Assembly (NCBI GenBank): GCA_034420475.1
Contig: DAOULH010000011.1
Coordinates: forward strand, 1 to 64,000
Direction of reading: 5' to 3'
DNA length: 64,000 nucleotides
Source: Bin87 sp034420475
Lineage (GTDB): Bacteria > Chloroflexota > Dehalococcoidia > Lucifugimonadales > UBA3495
The notes beneath the pieces are model-generated. The model was given only the letters and a program-made list of their open reading frames with translations, was not told where the DNA came from and ran no database searches. A program made the translations under genes and the position numbers. Of the stretch, positions 59,722 through 64,000 are shown one piece after another (positions within the stretch are counted from its first letter, which is position 1; every line of letters starts with the position of its first letter).

Positions 59722-61374
59722 ATGACCACCTCAACCCAAGTCTATTACCGCAAGTGGCGGCCCGGCACCTTCTCCGACCTGGCGGGCCAGGAGCATGTGG
59801 GCAACACGCTCCGGCAGGCAGTGATGCAGGGCCGCGTCAGCCACAGCTACCTGTTCTGCGGCACCCGCGGCAGCGGCAAAACCACCACCGCTCGGGTTCT
59901 GTCCAAGGCCGTCAACTGCCTGAACCCGCAGGACGGCGACCCCTGCGATGAGTGCGCCATCTGCGTGTCCATCAACGAGGGCCGCAACCTGGACATCATC
60001 GAGCTGGACGCGGCCAGCAATCGCGGCGTGGAGGAGATCCGCGAGATACGCGATAAAGTCCACTTCCAGCCGGCCCAGAACCGGCGCAAGGTTTACATCA
60101 TCGACGAAGCCCACATGCTCACCCGCGAGGCTTCCAACGCCTTCCTCAAGACCCTGGAAGAACCCCCGGCCCACGTCATTTTCATCCTCTGCACCACCGA
60201 AGCCGACCGCATCCTGCCCACCATCCTGTCTCGGTGCCAGCGGTACGACTTCCGCCGCCTGCCCGGTCAGACCATCTACGACCGCCTGGCCTACGTCACC
60301 GACCAGGAAGGCGTGGCGATACAGCCCGACGCCCTGCGCATGGTGGCGCGCAACGCCGGCGGCTCCATGCGCGACGCCTTGAACATGCTGGAGCAGTTGG
60401 CGGTCTCCGCCGGCCGGGAAATTACGCTCGCCGATGTTGAAGAAGCCCTGGGGCTGGTGCGCAGCGACGCCTACCTGATCCTGGCCCAGAAGATGCTGGC
60501 CGGAGACACTTCGGGTTCGCTGGAAACCATCAACGAGGTGGTGTGGGAAGGCGGCGAGCCGCGCCAGTTGCACCGGCAGACCCTGGAGATCCTGCGCTCC
60601 ATACTGCTGCTGTCGTGGGACGCCGGCGACACCCTGGACCTCCCGCCGGATGTTCTGTCCGCCCTCAAAGCAGAGGCGCAGAAACACGACGCTGCGACAA
60701 TACTGTGCGCCGTCCGGATCTGGGGCGAGGCCAACTTGCGCTACGACGCTCCGTCCACGCTGCCCCTGGAAATCGCGGCGGCGGAGATTTGCCGGAAGGA
60801 CGTCGTCGCGGCAACTCCTCAACCCCCGGCGCCCGCCCCGTCGTCACCCCCTGCGCAATCCCGCCAGCCACGCCGGGAGGCTCCGCCCGCCAGTTCGCCG
60901 GCCCGTGATTCCCGCCCGACCGCCCCGCCACCCGCGCGGCCGTCGCCTCCCGCCAATGCCCAACCTCCCGCACGCTCGACCACGCCGGCGGTCGCCCCAG
61001 ACAGCCTCCAGGGTCGATGGGAGCAGGCGGTCCGGCAGCTGGGCCGCGTCAAGGGCAGCAAATACAACCTGGGCGCTCTGCTACGCGATTGCCGGCCCAA
61101 CAGCGTCCACCTGTCCGATGATGCCTCGACCCTGGTGCTGCCCTTCGCCAACTCTGCCAATCTGGACCGGATGCAGGAAGAACTCAACGACCCACGGGTT
61201 CGTGATACCATTGAGCAGGCTATCGAACAGTGCTTCGGCGAACGCCACCCGTTTACGGTCACCCTGGCCGGAACCAACGGCGACAGCGACCGCCCGGCGC
61301 GTAATTCCATGCAGGACAGCCCTCTATACCGCACCGCCATCGGCCTGGGAGCGCGTCCAATCGAGGAAAACTAG
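59722..61374 (+). CDS. dnaX: DNA polymerase III gamma/tau subunit DnaX
   Basis: A 550-residue clamp-loader ATPase. Starts MTTSTQVYYRKWRP, the family opening; upstream residues are rejected. Walker A GTRGSGKTTTARVL, zinc cysteines (CLNPQDGDPCDECAIC), IDEAHML and ILSRCQRYDFRR follow. A Pro-rich linker (about 370-430) precedes a C-terminal domain. No A-rich slippery site for a gamma frameshift is seen. First gene of the conserved dnaX-ybaB-recR block. Confidence 0.96.
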   Translation: MTTSTQVYYRKWRPGTFSDLAGQEHVGNTLRQAVMQGRVSHSYLFCGTRGSGKTTTARVLSKAVNCLNPQDGDPCDECAICVSINEGRNLDIIELDAASNRGVEEIREIRDKVHFQPAQNRRKVYIIDEAHMLTREASNAFLKTLEEPPAHVIFILCTTEADRILPTILSRCQRYDFRRLPGQTIYDRLAYVTDQEGVAIQPDALRMVARNAGGSMRDALNMLEQLAVSAGREITLADVEEALGLVRSDAYLILAQKMLAGDTSGSLETINEVVWEGGEPRQLHRQTLEILRSILLLSWDAGDTLDLPPDVLSALKAEAQKHDAATILCAVRIWGEANLRYDAPSTLPLEIAAAEICRKDVVAATPQPPAPAPSSPPAQSRQPRREAPPASSPARDSRPTAPPPARPSPPANAQPPARSTTPAVAPDSLQGRWEQAVRQLGRVKGSKYNLGALLRDCRPNSVHLSDDASTLVLPFANSANLDRMQEELNDPRVRDTIEQAIEQCFGERHPFTVTLAGTNGDSDRPARNSMQDSPLYRTAIGLGARPIEEN

Positions 61375-61395
61375 CAGGAGGCTCCGTACCTAATC

Positions 61396-61698
61396 ATGAT
61401 GAACCGCAAGATGATGCGCCAGGCCCAGCAGCTGCAGAACCGGTTGGCCAAGGCCCAGCAGGAACTCGAAGAGATGAGCGTCGAAGGTTCCGCCGGCGGT
61501 GGCGTCGTGCGCGTGACCATGACCGGCAAGCAGGAAGTCACCTCGGTAATCATCGAGCCTGAAGCGGCCGAAGACGTCGACCTGCTCCAGGACCTTGTTG
61601 CCGCTGCCGTCAACGACGCCTTCAACCGCACCCAGGAACTCGCCGCCCAGAAGATGGGAGCGGTGACCGGCGGCCTGAACATCCCCGGCCTGTTCTAG
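61396..61698 (+). CDS. ybaB: YbaB/EbfC family nucleoid-associated protein
   Basis: A 100-residue YbaB/EbfC DNA-binding protein: MMRQAQQLQNRLAKAQQELE, VRVTMTGKQEVTSVIIEPEA and a C-terminal helix. It is the usual partner between dnaX and recR. An AGGAGG ribosome site lies upstream. Confidence 0.96.
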   Translation: MMNRKMMRQAQQLQNRLAKAQQELEEMSVEGSAGGGVVRVTMTGKQEVTSVIIEPEAAEDVDLLQDLVAAAVNDAFNRTQELAAQKMGAVTGGLNIPGLF

Positions 61699-61707
61699 AC
61701 CGGCCGG

Positions 61708-62088
61708 ATGACCGGTCAGCGGAGCGGACGTCAGTCCTGGGAAAGGCGCAGACTGCCGGAGACCATCACCGCCGGCGGCGTCACCCGATGGCTGACCAGA
61801 CATTTACGCGAGAACCCGCACGACGGGGTTACCGCCGCCAGGATTCAACACGTCCTTGAGCATTGGGTTGCCCGTGGACGGTGTACAAACAGCGAAGGCA
61901 GTACAACCATGACGTACTGGGGATCCGTTCCCGGCAGGCGAGTTATGTTGAGGGTTCCGGTTTCGCTGGACGACGAAGAGATCATAACCGCCACTTTTGA
62001 CAGCAGAGCCGCCCGAAGGATCAGTCAAGAAGGTCACCCCTGGTTTCAACGCCATTGCCAGGACCTGGAGGTGAGAGATGCAAGTTAG
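61708..62088 (+). CDS. DUF4258-like protein (putative toxin partner)
   Basis: A 126-residue protein resembling DUF4258: TAARIQHVLEHWVARGRCTN and MLRVPVSLDDEEIITATFD. DUF4258 proteins often pair with DUF2283 proteins in two-gene cassettes regarded as toxin-antitoxin-like. It overlaps the next gene by 11 bases. Inserted between ybaB and recR. Confidence 0.55.
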   Translation: MTGQRSGRQSWERRRLPETITAGGVTRWLTRHLRENPHDGVTAARIQHVLEHWVARGRCTNSEGSTTMTYWGSVPGRRVMLRVPVSLDDEEIITATFDSRAARRISQEGHPWFQRHCQDLEVRDAS

Positions 62089-62482
62089 TTATTACCCTGA
62101 AGACGACGTACTCATACTCATCGCGTCGTCGCAAGGCGGTGGCGGCGGCACTTTACGAGACGATTTTGGAGTCATCTTCGTTATAGACGGCGAAGATGAA
62201 GGTGATGAGAACGTCACAAGAGTCGACGTCCATGGCGCAACCCGTTTTCTTCCGCTCGACACTGAGCGGGGATACGACGCCGACACCGACACGCTGACGC
62301 TGGGCGACAAGCCTGACGCAGATTATCGCGTGGTGGACAACGGCGACTTCGTCAGTTACCGGCAGTGGTTTGACGATGGGAGTGAATGGGACGTGGTAGC
62401 AGTGGATTTGCGGCGGGCCTCGGTGCATCTGGCGCCGGTTCTGGCCGCCCGGCCGCGGCCGGCGCCGGTCGGCCGGGGATAA
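62078..62482 (+). CDS. DUF2283 domain protein
   Basis: A 134-residue protein opening MQVSYYPEDDVLILIAS with an acidic core, as in DUF2283. GGAGGTGAG precedes the ATG. The C-terminal Pro/Arg-rich tail is unusually long. Probably coupled to the upstream partner. Confidence 0.65.
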   Translation: MQVSYYPEDDVLILIASSQGGGGGTLRDDFGVIFVIDGEDEGDENVTRVDVHGATRFLPLDTERGYDADTDTLTLGDKPDADYRVVDNGDFVSYRQWFDDGSEWDVVAVDLRRASVHLAPVLAARPRPAPVGRG

Positions 62483-62511
62483 CCGGCAACGGGGGCATCA
62501 GCGCAAGCATC

Positions 62512-63135
62512 ATGGTCAGCGAATATAACCCCGGCACCGCGCGGTCCTTAAGCCGGCTGATTGACGAGCTCAACCGGCTGCCCGGCATCGGCCCCAAGAG
62601 CGCCCAACGCATTGCCGACCACGTGATCCGCTTGCCGGGCGAGGAGGCGAGGTCACTGGCCGACGCAATCCTGGAGGCTCGGGACAGCCTCGTGTTTTGC
62701 GACCAGTGCCGTAACCTCACCGACGCCTCTCCCTGCGAGATCTGTTCCAATCCCCAGCGCAACCAGGACCAGATCTGCGTGGTGGAAGAACGGCGCGACC
62801 TCGTGGCCCTGGAACGGACCCGCTCCTACCGGGGGCTGTACCACGTGCTCCACGGCGTGCTCTCGCCGCTCAACGGCGTCGGTCCGGAGGACATCCACCT
62901 GCCGCAACTGTTCGACCGCCTGCGCGAATCCGACAGCCCTTTCCAGGAACTGATCGTAGCCACCAACCCGACGCTGGAAGGCGATGCCACCGCCGACTTC
63001 ATCAACCGCCGGCTGGCCGGCGCCGGCATCCGCATCACCCGCCTCGCCCGGGGACTGCCCGTGGGTGGCTCGCTGGAGTTTGCCGACGAGACCACGCTGA
63101 GCCGCGCCCTGGCCGGCCGCAGCACCCTGGACTAG
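62512..63135 (+). CDS. recR: Recombination mediator RecR
   Basis: A 207-residue RecR. RLPGIGPKSAQRIADHVI (helix-hairpin-helix), the C4 zinc finger starting CDQCRNLTD and ending CEIC, and the Toprim region VATNPTLEGDATADFI are present. With RecO it loads RecA at gaps. Start ATG at 62512; longer frame rejected. Confidence 0.96.
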   Translation: MVSEYNPGTARSLSRLIDELNRLPGIGPKSAQRIADHVIRLPGEEARSLADAILEARDSLVFCDQCRNLTDASPCEICSNPQRNQDQICVVEERRDLVALERTRSYRGLYHVLHGVLSPLNGVGPEDIHLPQLFDRLRESDSPFQELIVATNPTLEGDATADFINRRLAGAGIRITRLARGLPVGGSLEFADETTLSRALAGRSTLD

Positions 63136-63151
63136 CGCGGCGGACCGAGCA

Positions 63152-63913
63152 ATGACCTCGCCCCGTACCTACCGCGCCCTGGGCATCACTCTGCGCCGCT
63201 CGCCGGTGCGCGAGGCCGACCTGCTCTCCGTAATGTACACCCGCGAACACGGCAAGCTGGAATTGCTGGCGCGTGGAGCGCAACGCCTGACCAGCAAGCT
63301 GATGGGACACCTCGAACCCCTGACCCTGGTCAGCGTCTCCGTCGCCCGCGGCCGTTCCATGGACCAGGTCACCGAAGCCGAGGTAATCGACGCTTTCCCC
63401 AACGTTAAAAATGGTTACGAGAATTCGGCTCGCGGGCTCTACGTCGCCGAACTCGTCGACGGTTTCAGCGCCCTGTCCGCCGCCAACGCCGAACTGTTCG
63501 ACCTTGCCGTGCAGACCCTCCAAGTACTCGGCGCCGCAGCCAACGCGGATCTCGCACTGCGCTACTTCGACCTGCAACTGCTGAGGCTGTCGGGCTTCAT
63601 GCCGGAACTCTACAACTGTGTGGAGTGCGGCGCGGAGCTGGAACCTGACCGCCATCGGTTCGCCGTCGGAGCCGGAGGCGCGTTGTGCATCGATTGCGGC
63701 CCGACTGACGTGGTGGTGCGGCCGCTATCGTTGTCGGCGTTGAAACTGCTCCGGCTGCTGCATCGTACGGAAACGGTTGAAGATTTGCCGGAGTTATCCA
63801 TCCCGCCCCCGCTGGAGCGCGAGGTTCGCGAAACTCTGGCAGCGACGCTGCAGTATTGGCTGGACCGCAGGGTCCGTTCTCAGGAATTTTTGGAAACTGC
63901 AAAATTTGCATGA
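63152..63913 (+). CDS. recO: DNA repair protein RecO
   Basis: A 253-residue RecO with an N-terminal OB-fold (YRALGITLRRSPVREADLL, LSVMYTREHGKLELLARG) and a C-terminal zinc-site-like CVECGAELEP and CIDC. It partners RecR in RecF-pathway gap repair. Follows recR by 16 bases. Confidence 0.95.
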   Translation: MTSPRTYRALGITLRRSPVREADLLSVMYTREHGKLELLARGAQRLTSKLMGHLEPLTLVSVSVARGRSMDQVTEAEVIDAFPNVKNGYENSARGLYVAELVDGFSALSAANAELFDLAVQTLQVLGAAANADLALRYFDLQLLRLSGFMPELYNCVECGAELEPDRHRFAVGAGGALCIDCGPTDVVVRPLSLSALKLLRLLHRTETVEDLPELSIPPPLEREVRETLAATLQYWLDRRVRSQEFLETAKFA

Positions 63914-63928
63914 AAGTCGTTTCGCTGG

Positions 63929-63946
63929 TTGTTGACCCATCAACAA
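63929..63946. promoter_or_regulatory. 18-bp palindrome after recO (terminator or operator)
   Basis: TTGTTGACCCATCAACAA: perfect 7-bp arms and a CCCA loop, 15 bases after the recO stop. No T-run follows. Confidence 0.4.
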
Positions 63947-63965
63947 TCAATCACGTAAAAACCGT

Positions 63966-63979
63966 CACAACAGGTTGTG
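63966..63979. promoter_or_regulatory. 14-bp palindrome near the window end
   Basis: CACAAC-AG-GTTGTG: perfect 6-bp arms. It overlaps an AT-rich stretch (TAAAAT at 63980-63985) that could be a -10 box for a gene outside the window. Confidence 0.35.
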
Positions 63980-64000
63980 TAAAATATCCTTCATCCGATT

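Noticed and set aside
59722..61374. Programmed frameshift in dnaX
   Set aside because: No A6G-type slippery stretch was seen in the linker region; only one product is predicted.

Overview
The window is GC-rich (roughly 60-65 %), densely coded on both strands, and reads as a bacterial chromosome. The gene mix points to a heterotrophic Chloroflexota of the Dehalococcoidia/SAR202 type: four luciferase-like flavin monooxygenases, three SDR dehydrogenases, amidohydrolases, alpha/beta hydrolases, GMC oxidoreductase, hydantoinase A/B, many Uma2 (DUF820) proteins, PaREP1/HEPN-like small proteins and DUF1015. This lineage call is an inference from gene content; there is no rRNA, tRNA or CRISPR array in the window. 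Layout: 1-7.4 kb holds a HigA-like gene at the left edge, a luciferase-like monooxygenase, a Uma2 protein, a SelA-like PLP enzyme, a nitroreductase, a coiled-coil/nuclease-like protein, an FAH-family hydrolase and two PaREP1/HEPN-like paralogs. 7.4-16 kb holds NIPSNAP, two more small helical proteins, VOC, amidase, two tandem membrane coiled-coil proteins, GMC oxidoreductase, Uma2, DinB, an alpha/beta hydrolase and a luciferase-like protein. 16-24.3 kb holds an aminotransferase, two tandem Uma2 genes, DUF1015, an extraordinary Asp-rich secreted repeat protein and a phosphotransferase-fold kinase. 24.3-27.4 kb holds two tandem LHGNFYE-type proteins followed by the housekeeping set mnmA-rnhB-yraN. 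27.4-34.8 kb holds a gene-poor gap with an apparent transposase relic, a stand-alone adenylylsulfate reductase alpha subunit (aprA) without aprB, an amidohydrolase, a secreted HEXXH peptidase and a quinone reductase. 34.8-50.6 kb is catabolic/accessory: SDRs, MBL hydrolase, inositol-monophosphatase family, luciferase-like paralog, a frameshifted alpha/beta hydrolase, epoxide hydrolase, amidohydrolase and an Asp-box propeller. 50.8-58.9 kb is one compact minus-strand run: M20 peptidase, PaaG-like enoyl-CoA isomerase, nucleotidyltransferase-HEPN fusion, SelA-like enzyme, hyuA, hyuB. 59-64 kb holds a BrnT/BrnA-type toxin-antitoxin pair, then dnaX-ybaB-(DUF4258-like/DUF2283 pair)-recR-recO. Small palindromic elements of at least three families lie in the intergenic spaces; several share a TGTCATTGC/GCAATGACA terminus and one has 13-bp perfect terminal inverted repeats. 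The points most worth a second look are the orphan AprA, the 72-residue higher-order Asp-rich repeat protein, the amide-degradation run with an embedded nucleotidyltransferase-HEPN gene, the toxin-like pair inside the recombination-repair operon, a palindrome directly behind a -10 box at 36.2 kb, and the population of mobile-looking hairpins.
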